Positions 32,350 through 44,867 of a DNA stretch of 64,000 bases are shown piece after piece; position 1 is the stretch's first letter, and every line of letters starts with the position of its first letter. The position numbers and the translations under genes are program-made. The DNA comes from Bidens hawaiensis (lineage: Eukaryota > Streptophyta > Magnoliopsida > Asterales > Asteraceae). The notes below the pieces were generated by a model. It ran no database searches and was not told where the DNA came from. It saw only the letters and a list, made by a program, of their open reading frames with translations. Location: NCBI GenBank assembly GCA_021521415.1, contig JAIQDT010000190.1:1736001-1800000 (forward strand), in the 5' to 3' direction.

Positions 32350-35250
32350 AACTGATAAAACTGAAAAACTAGATGATTAAAATAATGAGGTGACATCTAA
32401 GAACAAGGAAGTGGACAATGATTTAAATGATATGTTTGATGAAATAGATAATTTCCCTAAACACTTCCCACCCACTGTGGTAAGGGAAGTAGGGCTATCC
32501 AGACCTGAAAGTTTTGATGAGGAGAGAAGGAGGGTCAAGGTGAAGGCAGTGGCTGAACATGAAGGCCAGCTGCAACCTTTGAAATTTAAAAAGATTGAGT
32601 CAAGTGATGAAGTTCTATTTGTTGATGAATCTGAGCATGGAGCAATTAGAAGACATGATAAAATTGTGGGAGAATGGATACACAGAGATTTGATCAATAG
32701 ATTTTTGTCTGATAAAGACTTGGTATAATAGATGATGTTGTTGGAGGAGTTTGAGTTGAGAGAGAAACTTGAGGAAGATAAGGGTAAACTGAACAAGAGA
32801 TCATTGAAGGGTTGCTAAGGTTACAGCGGGCAGAGGATGCTGACAACTCTCTTGCCATCGTCATTTATAAATTCCAGCAACCTAAAACCCCTAAGGCTAA
32901 ACATAATCTCCTGATCCTGAATTGACTATTCCAACTGCTTTTGATGAGCCTGAAATTGAAAATATTAATAGGCAGCTGGTGACTGATATTATTGGGAAGT
33001 AAATTCATGATGAAATGGTCAAAAAGGCAATAGAGATGATGAATCAAATTCTGTTTGAGGAGATGAAGAATGATGAAAAAAGCTGGCCTGCTGACTTGTT
33101 GAGATATGTCAGAAGAGGGAAAAGGTTTGGAGTTAATAATATTCTTGAAGAGGCTATGCCCAAGAAGCAGAAAAAGCCTATCAATGCTACACCTATACAA
33201 ACAGTGAAGCATGATGATTTTGTAAATTAGCCAAAAATTGATGCTTTCATTGATTTATCTGATGTTGAAGATGAAGTGGTTGATGAAAATAAAGAGGTAT
33301 ATGAGTCTCCTCATGTGGATATGACTGAAACTCACAAAGTAAATATTCAATCAAGGCTTGATGAAACTAAAAGGGAAGATCACATAATAATCAGTCTGAT
33401 GAATCATGGATTTGGCTTTGAAAATTTGGCAATAATGACTGATGAGGAGCTGGATTCTCTCCTTGAGGAGAAAATAAATGAAATTAGAAAGGTAAGGGAG
33501 AAAAAGAATAAAAATACTTAAAGATTTCTGACTTATATGAGACTTCATAATTTCTCAAAGAAACATTTAAGCCACATGAGCTATGATGAACTAGAGAGTG
33601 TCTATTCTTCAACATAAGAAAGAATAAAAGAAGATGAAATGAAAAGAGCTGAAAATGAACTTAAAAGAAAATCATATGTATTAAGAAGATTTAGAGGAAA
33701 CGTTGAATTTTTGGAGAATCATGGGGTTGATTATAAAAATGCTGAGATTATGTCCAAAAAGAGTTGAGGATTTGTTCAGACATATATCTAACAGACTGAA
33801 AAAAAATGAAGCTGATGTTGTAGCTGAACAAATAAATCAAAAGAAATTGAGAGAGTCAAAACAAACTAATGAAGAAAAGAAGAAATGGGAAGATGAGAGA
33901 GAAATCTTGTTGGAGAAGTTGATGATCGTAAGGGGTGAAGGGGAGAAAGTTAAAAATTTGAGTTTTAAAGAAAAGATAAGCTTGTATGAGTCCGAGTTGG
34001 GGAAATACAATGAGGAATTGAAAGTTCAATCTAAACCAACTCAGGGTCCACCAAAATTGATTCAAGTGAAAGAGGAACTGGTTGGAACTAGTGTAAAAGT
34101 TAACTTACTGCAATGGGAAGATGAAAATAGAATCAAGACCTTGAAAATACGAATGATGATCAAGGGAATGGCAGAAAATGTCTTTGATAATCTTGGTAAG
34201 GCTCAACTCAAAGAACTCTTTTATACTGAAAAGGAACATTGGGAGATGTTGGAAGAAGAACAAAGAAGACTATTATCCTTCCAATGTGTTCCTAGAGGAT
34301 AGCCAATTCAAATACCAAGATCTCCCCCCCCCCTGAAAGACTTGACAGAGAAACAATGGAGATTATCACAATTAAGCCAAAGAATGGGGAGACTATCTAA
34401 AAGTGATTATGATGAAAAAGGCTCAAATTGTGAATTTGTTTGAACAAACTGGGCATGTGAGACGACCTGAAACTAAAAGACAATAGACTCCAAGGGTCTC
34501 CACTGTAAGTGTTACCATCCCAACAACAAGATCAACTCTTCAACGACAACAAAGGCCACCCTCAGATGTGGACCTACCAAAGAAACTATATTTTGATTCA
34601 AGGACAAAGACCATTTTAGTAAGTATGTCCAATGGTGCTTTGAAGAATATTATTATCAAGGATGAATTTCAAGAGTTCAAGAGGGAATAGCCGGAAGCAA
34701 TGGCCAAACTTAATTTGTATGATTAATAAGATAGACAAAGATTTGCTGGACAACAAATGAATGAACTTTCTAGATACTTAATAGAACAATCTAGGAAGGG
34801 ATTTCCTTTACTAAACAAGAAAAGGAAGCTAGAGCTCTCTCAATTTGAATGAACAGGAAGAGGAGGATAAGTGATATCATGATGATTGATACATCTGACA
34901 AGAAAGCAAAAAGATACTCAAACCCTCTAGCCAACATGAGAGAATGCATCGTCATGAAGCAGTGGAAGTCAAGGCCCAAAAATGAAGTCCAGAAAAACGA
35001 AAGAATCTCAAAGATCATCTATGAACAGAAAAGTCAATCTTTTATTTTGAGAAATTCAGATGGACTGGCCTTGGGCATTATAGAGCATGATACTGACCTA
35101 GAGTATCTTCATGTGAAGGATCTTAAGGGGATAATTAGATGGAATCTTCGTTCTCAACATCCACACCATAGGGAGATCTCATTATTCAAAGAAAAAGTTG
35201 TTGCTATAAAATTAGAAAGAAGAAACGAGGCTGGAAGCTCCAAGAGATGA
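32350..35250 (+). pseudogene. Sirevirus-type 3' ORF (coiled-coil protein), C-terminal part
   Basis: Open pieces at 32390-32728, 33015-33230, 33276-33521, 33703-34302 and 34849-35250, separated by single stops or frameshifts. The first contains SSDEVLFVDESEHGAIRRHD, homologous to 50400-50460. The 33703-34302 piece is rich in Lys/Glu/Leu with heptad-like spacing (EEKKKWEDEREILLEKLM), suggesting a coiled coil. The last piece has YLHVKDLKGIIRWNLRSQHP. It sits after pol and before the purine tract, where Sireviruses often carry an envelope-like ORF. Its function is unknown. Confidence 0.7.
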
Positions 35251-35428
35251 AGACCTTTTTGTTTTCTAATTGAATTTGATTTGATTTGTAATGTCCAAGT
35301 GATAAATTTTTTAATATGTATTTTTTTCCTTAAGTAATGTAATTTTACTTTCTGAAATTTGATGTGTATTTTGAAAAAGTGTATCCTACCTAAAAGGTTC
35401 TTTGGTGCAGCTGAGGTTGTTCAAATCT

Positions 35429-35439
35429 AGGGGGGAGAT
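35429..35439 (+). promoter_or_regulatory. Polypurine tract, plus-strand Sirevirus-like element
   Basis: AGGGGGGAGAT immediately before the LTR. Confidence 0.85.
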
Positions 35440-36505
35440 TTTTGGGATAAGGATATGAAAAAGGAAGATTGGAATCTCTGTACCTCCTCACAAAATGGCT
35501 AAGTATGGAAACCGAGCAAACTTAGTCTTCAAGCAAGTTTGAACTTATTCAAGCAAGGTATTTTGCCTTATAAGCAAGGTTATCTTCTTGAAGTCTTCAA
35601 AGTGTTAGATCGAGCAAGCTACACTTTATCAAGCAAGGTTGTCCTTCACGTCGATCAAGGTTTGTTTAAAAGCAAACTCTTGACTAAGCCTGCTAAAGCC
35701 AAGTAATTTGATGGAATGAGCAAGTTTTATTAATAAACAGTGGTCCAAGAACACTTGAAGAAAGTTATTGAAGAAATTATCCTAAGGACTTTCATCAAGA
35801 AAGGTTCAGGCTCGAGCAAGCTATAGTGTTACCAACACACTTGAACTTGTTCAAATAAGTTAAAGACAAAAGGTTGAAGGGATCCAAGAAGAACAAGTTT
35901 GCTCGTAGGATATATATCGAGCAAAGTTTGATATCATCATGAAGATTGAAGTTTGCTTGGAAAATATTCTAAGTAAAGCATACTCGGAGAACTGTTCCAA
36001 GCACACTTAATGGTTAGCAGGTCTGCTCGACAAGGACAAAAGCATACAAGCTTACTCGAAGACCTGTTTACACATGTATTATATTGTAATACGTTTGATT
36101 ATGTTAAGAATCAATCCTAAGGGTTTCTAGAAGATGTTAGGGCACGCCTACTTAAGGAAACTTTAGGGCATTCCTATGAAAACGGACACAGAGCGAATAT
36201 TGTGATTTGACGGCTGTCACTTTCTTGAAAAGAATATCTTTGTACGGAAAAGCTGCCACAAATACATACAAAGTAACTGATTTTCATTGTATCCTTCACA
36301 ATATTAATGGAAATATTTTGAGTTACTTTGTGTGTTTGTTACATTTCTGTCCGTTAAGAAAAAATTTGAGTATTATTGATTCCGCCTTTAATATTCATTG
36401 GTTTTTCAAAAAAGCAGAATTTCGTAACCGCCTTGTCAACACGTTTGTGTTGGTTACGAGACTGATGATTGTATCTCTAAGTGAGCTAATCGGGACCCCG
36501 AAACA
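35440..36505 (+). repeat. 3' LTR of the plus-strand Sirevirus-like element (about 1066 bp)
   Basis: Starts TTTTGGGATAAGG, where the expected TG appears mutated to TT, and ends CGGGACCCCGAAACA. It contains seven AGCAAG motifs between about 35528 and 35835, as in the LTR at 31197-32309 on the other strand. The open frame at 36207-36560 crosses the LTR end and is not a gene. Confidence 0.82.
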
Positions 36506-37485
36506 AATAGCAGCTGAGTTATCAATAACTATGGGAGTAGTAAGAACCTTCAAACCTTAATCCCGCAGGTGTTGCTGATCCAAAGAACCTGTGAACAGCA
36601 ACTCGAGGCTGCCACGTAATCTTCTTTTGCGGTTGAAGTGGAGACCATTGTCTGCTTCTTACACTGCCAGGAAACAAGCCGGCTTCCTAGAAATTGACAA
36701 CCACCCGTAGTTGACTTGAAGTTTATTTTGCATCCTCCATCATCCGAATCGAAAAGGCTGTGAAATCAAATCTATCATTCTTGGGATACCATAACCCGAT
36801 ATCAGGATTCCCCCTTAGTTAGTGAAGTATATGTTTAACCACCGCCATATAAGTTACTCGGGGACTCGATTGGTACCCGGCACATAAAAAACAGCAAACA
36901 AGATATTAGGACGAGAAGCATTTAGATACTTTAAAGAACCTATCATAGCTCGAAAAATGGTAGGATCAACGGCATCCTCCAATTCGTCCAGTGACAAATT
37001 GTGACCCACCAGTAGAGGTGTCGAACCGACTTTTCTGGCAGTTATCTTGCATCTGCTCAAGAAATCGTTCACATATTTTGTCTGATAAATGAGAATTCCA
37101 GCGTCCGAATGATGAACCTGCAACCCTAAGAAGAAATCATCACCCCCAACGAGCTCATTTCGAATTTTGTCTGCATAGACTTCTCAAAATCCTTACACAG
37201 CTTGTCGTTTGTAGAACCAAATATGATGTCATCGACATATATTTGGACGAGGATCAAATATTCTTCGACGGTCTTCTAAAAGAGAGTACAATCCACAGTT
37301 CCTCGTTTGAAGCCATTATCCGTCAGATGGTCAGCAAGTGTGCCGTACCATGCTCTCGGGGCTTGATGTAGACCAGAAAGAGCCTTGTTTAAACAATAAA
37401 CACGGTTGGGATAATCCGAATTTTTTAAAACTAGGAGGCTATTTAACGAACACCTCTTCATTAAGTTCCCCATTGAGAAATACAC
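36506..37485 (-). pseudogene. Copia RT and RNase H remnants
   Basis: NKALSGLHQAPRAWYGTLAD (37276-37485 frame) is the RT motif upstream of the active site. YVDDIIFGSTNDKL (about 37205-37243, another frame) holds the catalytic Asp pair. GILIYQTKYVNDFLSRCKI and DPTIFRAMIGSLKYL follow (36854-37123). RNase H is frameshifted near 36560-36700 (DYVAASSCCSQVLW) and ends where the inserted LTR begins. Confidence 0.85.
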
Positions 37486-37739
37486 TCTTGTTATTCATTT
37501 GATAAGCTTTAATATTCTTGAAAGCTGCATAGGCCAAAAATATTTGTATAGCCTTCAATCTTGCAACATGAGCATATACTTCCGTGTTGTCTACGCCTTC
37601 TTGCTGATGAAACCCTTACACAACCAAACGTTTTTTTCTTTTTTATGATGACCCCACGATCATCCTTCTTACATTTGAAGATCCATTTGGTAGGAATACG
37701 CTTCTTAACCCTATCGGGATTATCAATGAGATCTCATAC

Positions 37740-38990
37740 ACCCAGTCAACTAAACCGTTGCAACTCCTCTTGCATTGCTTCTATCCATGATGAATCTTCA
37801 AGCGCCATGCGAACACTCATTGGTTCCATTTGAGAAAGAAAGCAAGTGTATTTTGTGAGACTCTTGATTCCCGATGAATGCATATCGGCATACGCACCCA
37901 ATACATGTCTGAACACCAGCATCAAGATCACCAATGATGTCCTGAGATGGTATGTGTGAATTCGAAGTCTTGGATTCTCAGGCACAACAACATTATCAGT
38001 TAAATTAGTAAGATTCTCTTCAGCATCATGAGACGATTCACTAATCTCATGAGTTTTAGGAAATGGAATGAAGAGCAATCAACAAAATGACAATCATCCG
38101 ATGAAATAGGTTTAACATTAGATGTATCAGGAAGATCATCTTGTGTAACATCATCATAATTAGAAGTTAAAGACCTTGGTTTGGAAAACTATTTATCTTC
38201 TAAATATGCACGCACCAAGTCGTCGTCAGGTTGATCAAATATTGGAGTAAAGGAATTAAATAAACTCTCATAGTCAAACATCCATTCAGGACCCTTCCCG
38301 GCAGGAGGTGTTGTGTATAGTTGGCAATCCAAATGGTAGCACTCTTCAACACAACCGAAAGTAAAGTTTAATACACGTTTCTAAGGCAATGCATAGTCCA
38401 AGAAATGACCTTCAATAGCATTTTATTCGAATTTTCCTGCATCTCTTTTCAACATGGTGCAAGAACATCCAAAAGGTTCCAAAAACATTAAATTTGGTTT
38501 TCCATTGTTTAGAAGCTCATAGCTCGTTTTTTGAAACTTCTACACACAGAACACTATTGAGCATATAACAAGCAGTATTTAAGCCTCATTCCAAAATTGG
38601 ACAAGAAGCTTTGAATTTGCAAGCATTGTTCTAGTTGTTTCAATCAATGTTCGGTTCTTCCGTTCAGCCACACCATTCTGTTGTGGTACATAAGGAACAC
38701 TATTTTCTCGATGTTTTCCCTTTTGATTTCAATAGAAATCCAATACAGCGTTCTTGAACTTCGTACCATTGTCAATTCGAATACGTCTTACCTTATGTTT
38801 GTAAAATGATTCAATCTTTGTGATTAAATTTTGAAAAAGAACAGGTGTCTAATCTTTAGAACTCATAAATAACTTTCATGAGTACATCGAATAGTCATCA
38901 GTAACAACTAAACAGTACTAATCTCCAACAATGCTCAAACGATTCACAGGACCAAACAAATCCATATGAAGTTGTTCCACACGAGTATCT
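37740..38990 (-). pseudogene. Copia RT N-terminus and integrase remnants
   Basis: EPMSVRMALEDSSWIEAMQE (37746-38078 frame) is the start of copia RT. From about 38630 to 38790 the minus strand gives RIRIDNGTKFKN and PQQNGVAERKNR, the second catalytic Asp region and the following integrase motif. Stops break the frame repeatedly. Confidence 0.8.
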
Positions 38991-38996
38991 TTGGAG

Positions 38997-39542
38997 TTAA
39001 TTAACTTCTTTGGAGTTAATTAACTTATATGGGAGGCAGCCCAGATAGTTCATCTTTCTGACATGAATGTGACTCGTACGCCTATGCCACGTCATCGAAT
39101 CCTTCTCAGTTGCTTTTGAGACAAAACACGTTTCAACAGAAGTAGAAGTCGATACCTTAGTACTCATATTAAGTACATAAATATCACTTGACCGAGGAGA
39201 CCGCATAACAACCATGTCTTCTGGAATGACATATCCTGGTTTGAGTATTATGCACTCCTTGTCAGTAAATACAGTCGTATACTTCTTATCACAAATTTGT
39301 GACACGCTCAGCAAATTGTGATCCATTTTATCACAATAATTTACCTTCTCAAATGTAATACGACCCTTCGTCATATCTCCTTTTTCTGTAATCATTTCCC
39401 CAGAATTAGCTGCGAAAGCTACATAACCTCCTTGAATATTCTTGACTTTGGTTAATTGGTTTATGCTGCTGATAATATTACGAGAGAATCCATTATCCAC
39501 AATGCATTTTTCACCAGATATAGTCTTCGATAAACTCTGCAC
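38997..39542 (-). pseudogene. Copia protease/GAG-pre-integrase fragment (181 aa)
   Basis: CIVDNGFSRNIISSINQLT stands where copia proteases have V-D-S-G-C-S-R-H, so the catalytic triad reads D-N-G, an inactivating change if real. MDHNLLSVSQICDKKYTTVF and PEDMVVMRSPRSSDIYVLN follow, then the pre-integrase start MTWHRRTSHIHVRKMNYL. A 20-bp direct repeat (about 38985-39028) lies at its end. Confidence 0.85.
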
Positions 39543-39549
39543 ATGAAGG

Positions 39550-40545
39550 TTAAATGATTAGTTCAAAAAGGCAGTCAGGTCTCAGTCTTGGCACCTCTTT
39601 AATATCACTTGAAGAGTTAATTTTGATTGAATCCAAATGCGGTTTAGCTGCTTGTGAATAAGTCATAGGCATTTTTGACTTTCGTCTCAAGTATGCAACT
39701 TGAACTACATTTGTGTTCACATTTTTACAAATTGGTTCCATAGGAACAAATTTAGGTTTTAAATTAACATTGTTTTCATCAACAAGAATCACCTTGCATG
39801 GATTCCCATTAGAAAACATGATGTGAGTCACATCATTACAAGACATGGGTCTTTCAAAATTTCTTTAATCAAAGGAAATGGTTTGGATTGTTCTTTGATA
39901 AACGTTTGAATCATCTTTGATTTCTTCATTCCACAGTTTCTTACAATGTGACCACTTTCACCACATAAGAAGCATGCTCTCATATCAACAAACGTACGTT
40001 GTAGTTTTTCATAAACTGGTGCAACAAAAGGTTGATGAGAAACACCAGAAACATGTACTTTGTTCAAGTCATCAAATGTAACAAATTTCTTTTTCATTTA
40101 AAATTCAAGCTTTGAACAATTAGAAAAACTTTGTACGTGTCAGTTCCATTTAAATTAACAAATTGAACTTTCTTAACATATTTAACAATTGTTTTGCTTT
40201 AACCAATGGATCTGTTGTGTTTGATACTTTAGATATCATATGCATGCTCAAGATCATGTATCTTTGGAGTTTCATTGTTAAAGACACTCTCAACCAACTC
40301 CAGATTGATCAAATTAAGTGGAATGCCTTTTTTAGTGAACACTTTACTAAGACCTTTTAACTTAAACACTGGACCAGTGTTTTCATTAGAAGGAGCTGGA
40401 TTGATGAAATGCATCAAATCCGCGTCAGAAATTTTTGGTTCTTGAGTTGAAGATTTAACAGTAGTCGGATTCTTGGTGTAAGAAACATCTGAATCCGATT
40501 TAGTTTCAACTTCACTTTCAGAAGTCAATCCCACTCCACTAGCAT
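39550..40545 (-). pseudogene. Copia Gag fragment with zinc knuckle
   Basis: Three open pieces (40229-40534, 39828-40097, 39550-39846). The middle one has CFLCGESGHIVRNC, a CCHC knuckle. The right-hand piece (MGLTSESEVETKSDSDVSY) is cut at 40545 by the LTR. The plus-strand frame 40163-40360 is a shadow. Confidence 0.82.
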
Positions 40546-41567
40546 TGTGACACCCGGCATTTTCAAGTTAACTCTGTTAACTAAACACAGTTAAATCTTG
40601 TTGACTATGTCTGTAAACTCAGTTAGTTCGGTTAACTACGTTAATGAACCCTTATGCATGTAGTGTCATGTATGCGTACATTTAAGTTAGTCGTGTTGTT
40701 GGTGACCCAAGTAAGAGTAACTAGTTATTGATAACTACAATAATAAACTTGTCATAAATGTTATAATATATGATAGGTTATAATAAACTTGTCACACATG
40801 ATACGTTACATGTATTATATGTGATGGATGTAATTATGTTACATGTTTAATATGCTACATGATTAGTTGTTGTATACTTATATGTTTTAAGAGAATTGAA
40901 TAATTAAAATAACACAACATATGATATATTACATGATAAGTAACAAAAAGATTAGTACACAACAAATGATTACTAGAAAATGTTTATAATAGAATGTAAC
41001 TTGTCACATGTAATAAAAAATGACATAACCTAAAGTTTAATAAAATTGATTATGTCTTAATGATGAGTAAATAACAATGAATTTTATAGATTTTCTTTTC
41101 TACCTTTTGGCCATCCATATCACATCACACACACATACATTTTATTTTTCTAAAACACTCTGAAAAATATCATAACCAAGTTGGGTGATTCTTGGAACAA
41201 ATAGTGGTATAGTATTGATCAAGCAAGTAAGTAAGCATGTTTAATATATTTTTTTATGTTTATTTGATTTGGGATTATGGGATTGAGTATTCAAACACAT
41301 GAAATCATAAGAAATAAAAAGATGATCAAGTTTGATGGTTTTAAAAGAAATTGTGTGTTTTGTCATAAAAGAAAATATGGAAGCCTTTTGTACATAAATA
41401 TTATTTTATAAATCAGTAAAATAATGATATACACGAGATTTGGTTATAGAAAATGGTTCCTTGATGATTAAACATTATAAGGATATAAGAATCATGATTT
41501 TTGTGACTTTTGGTTTGAATCTGCTTGTTGACATATTCTATGTTTTAGATTGTAGATTGTATAACTT
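40546..41567 (+). repeat. Partial LTR X (first 1022 bp), copy 1 of the duplication
   Basis: Begins TGTGACACCCGGC and is identical in layout to 44868-45889. It is cut at the duplication junction; the rest of the LTR is found only after copy 2. No coding sequence. Confidence 0.85.
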
Positions 41568-44500
41568 GACGAGGATCAAATATTCTTCGACGGTCTTCTA
41601 AAAGAGAGTACAATCCACAGTTCCTCGTTTGAAGCCATTATCCGTCAGATGGTCAGCAAGTGTGCCGTACCATGCTCTCGGGGCTTGATGTAGACCAGAA
41701 AGAGCCTTGTTTAAACAATAAACACGGTTGGGATAATCCGAATTTTTTAAAACTAGGAGGCTATTTAACGAACACCTCTTCATTAAGTTCCCCATTGAGA
41801 AATACACTCTTGTTATTCATTTGATAAGCTTTAATATTCTTGAAAGCTGCATAGGCCAAAAATATTTGTATAGCCTTCAATCTTGCAACATGAGCATATA
41901 CTTCCGTGTTGTCTACGCCTTCTTGCTGATGAAACCCTTACACAACCAAACGTTTTTTCTTTTTTATGATGACCCCACGATCATCCTTCTTACATTTGAA
42001 GATCCATTTGGTAGGAATACGCTTCTTAACCCTATCGGGATTATCAATGAGATCTCATACACCCAGTCAACTAAACCGTTGCAACTCCTCTTGCATTGCT
42101 TCTATCCATGATGAATCTTCAAGCGCCATGCGAACACTCATTGGTTCCATTTGAGAAAGAAAGCAAGTGTATTTTGTGAGACTCTTGATTCCCGATGAAT
42201 GCATATCGGCATACGCACCCAATACATGTCTGAACACCAGCATCAAGATCACCAATGATGTCCTGAGATGGTATGTGTGAATTCGAAGTCTTGGATTCTC
42301 AGGCACAACAACATTATCAGTTAAATTAGTAAGATTCTCTTCAGCATCATGAGACGATTCACTAATCTCATGAGTTTTAGGAAATGGAACTGAAGAGCAA
42401 TCAACAAAATGACAATCATCCGATGAAATAGGTTTAACATTAGATGTATCAGGAAGATCATCTTGTGTAACATCATCATAATTAGAAGTTAAAGACCTTG
42501 GTTTGGAAAACTATTTATCTTCTAAATATGCACGCACCAAGTCGTCGTCAGGTTGATCAAATATTGGAGTAAAGGAATTAAATAAACTCTCATAGTCAAA
42601 CATCCATTCAGGACCCTTCCCGGCAGGAGGTGTTGTGTATAGTTGGCAATCCAAATGGTAGCACTCTTCAACACAACCGAAAGTAAAGTTTAATACACGT
42701 TTCTAAGGCAATGCATAGTCCAAGAAATGACCTTCAATAGCATTTTATTCGAATTTTCCTGCATCTCTTTTCAACATGGTGCAAGAACATCCAAAAGGTT
42801 CCAAAAACATTAAATTTGGTTTTCCATTGTTTAGAAGCTCATAGCTCGTTTTTTGAAACTTCTACACACAGAACACTATTGAGCATATAACAAGCAGTAT
42901 TTAAGCCTCATTCCAAAATTGGACAAGAAGCTTTGAATTTGCAAGCATTGTTCTAGTTGTTTCAATCAATGTTCGGTTCTTCCGTTCAGCCACACCATTC
43001 TGTTGTGGTACATAAGGAACACTATTTTCTCGATGTTTTCCCTTTTGATTTCAATAGAAATCCAATACAGCGTTCTTGAACTTCGTACCATTGTCAATTC
43101 GAATACGTCTTACCTTATGTTTGTAAAATGATTCAATCTTTGTGATTAAATTTTGAAAAAGAACAGGTGTCTAATCTTTAGAACTCATAAATAACTTTCA
43201 TGAGTACATCGAATAGTCATCAGTAACAACTAAACAGTACTAATCTCCAACAATGCTCAAACGATTCACAGGACCAAACAAATCCATATGAAGTTGTTCC
43301 ACACGAGTATCTTTGGAGTTAATTAACTTCTTTGGAGTTAATTAACTTATATGGGAGGCAGCCCAGATAGTTCATCTTTCTGACATGAATGTGACTCGTA
43401 CGCCTATGCCACGTCATCGAATCCTTCTCAGTTGCTTTTGAGACAAAACACGTTTCAACAGAAGTAGAAGTCGATACCTTAGTACTCATATTAAGTACAT
43501 AAATATCACTTGACCGAGGAGACCGCATAACAACCATGTCTTCTGGAATGACATATCCTGGTTTGAGTATTATGCACTCCTTGTCAGTAAATACAGTCGT
43601 ATACTTCTTATCACAAATTTGTGACACGCTCAGCAAATTGTGATCCATTTTATCACAATAATTTACCTTCTCAAATGTAATACGACCCTTCGTCATATCT
43701 CCTTTTTCTGTAATCATTTCCCCAGAATTAGCTGCGAAAGCTACATAACCTCCTTGAATATTCTTGACTTTGGTTAATTGGTTTATGCTGCTGATAATAT
43801 TACGAGAGAATCCATTATCCACAATGCATTTTTCACCAGATATAGTCTTCGATAAACTCTGCACATGAAGGTTAAATGATTAGTTCAAAAAGGCAGTCAG
43901 GTCTCAGTCTTGGCACCTCTTTAATATCACTTGAAGAGTTAATTTTGATTGAATCCAAATGCGGTTTAGCTGCTTGTGAATAAGTCATAGGCATTTTTGA
44001 CTTTCGTCTCAAGTATGCAACTTGAACTACATTTGTGTTCACATTTTTACAAATTGGTTCCATAGGAACAAATTTAGGTTTTAAATTAACATTGTTTTCA
44101 TCAACAAGAATCACCTTGCATGGATTCCCATTAGAAAACATGATGTGAGTCACATCATTACAAGACATGGGTCTTTCAAAATTTCTTTAATCAAAGGAAA
44201 TGGTTTGGATTGTTCTTTGATAAACGTTTGAATCATCTTTGATTTCTTCATTCCACAGTTTCTTACAATGTGACCACTTTCACCACATAAGAAGCATGCT
44301 CTCATATCAACAAACGTACGTTGTAGTTTTTCATAAACTGGTGCAACAAAAGGTTGATGAGAAACACCAGAAACATGTACTTTGTTCAAGTCATCAAATG
44401 TAACAAATTTCTTTTTCATTTAAAATTCAAGCTTTGAACAATTAGAAAAACTTTGTACGTGTCAGTTCCATTTAAATTAACAAATTGAACTTTCTTAACA

Positions 44501-44867
44501 TATTTAACAATTGTTTTGCTTTAACCAATGGATCTGTTGTGTTTGATACTTTAGATATCATATGCATGCTCAAGATCATGTATCTTTGGAGTTTCATTGT
44601 TAAAGACACTCTCAACCAACTCCAGATTGATCAAATTAAGTGGAATGCCTTTTTTAGTGAACACTTTACTAAGACCTTTTAACTTAAACACTGGACCAGT
44701 GTTTTCATTAGAAGGAGCTGGATTGATGAAATGCATCAAATCCGCGTCAGAAATTTTTGGTTCTTGAGTTGAAGATTTAACAGTAGTCGGATTCTTGGTG
44801 TAAGAAACATCTGAATCCGATTTAGTTTCAACTTCACTTTCAGAAGTCAATCCCACTCCACTAGCAT
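41568..44867 (-). pseudogene. Second copy of copia RT-integrase-protease-gag remnants
   Basis: Same open frames as copy 1 shifted by 4321-4322 bp: RT piece 41598-41807, RT N-terminus 42067-42306, protease/pre-integrase 43319-43864, gag pieces 43872-44168, 44150-44419 and 44551-44856. It lacks the YVDD active site and RNase H, because the duplication breakpoint (37246) lies just beyond them. Confidence 0.92.

Larger units (their letters stand above)
32310..36505 (+). mobile_element. Sirevirus-like element, plus strand: 3' ORF fragment and 3' LTR
   Basis: Only the right end of this element is present: the C-terminal part of a 3' ORF, a purine tract and a 3' LTR. The left boundary is the LTR of the minus-strand copia element (32309), which appears inserted into the ORF. 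The right boundary lies inside the RNase H of the copia element that starts at 36506. Confidence 0.8.
36506..40545 (-). mobile_element. Copia element (minus strand), both ends interrupted
   Basis: Contains RNase H, RT, integrase, protease/pre-integrase and gag remnants in copia order. The RNase H end is cut by the LTR ending at 36505; the gag N-terminus is cut at 40545 by an LTR starting TGTGACACCCGG. No LTR of its own is visible. It is partly duplicated at 41568-44867. Confidence 0.85.

Noticed and set aside
36207..36560. 117-aa open frame on the plus strand
   Set aside because: It crosses the LTR boundary at 36505 into antisense copia RNase H, so it cannot be one gene.
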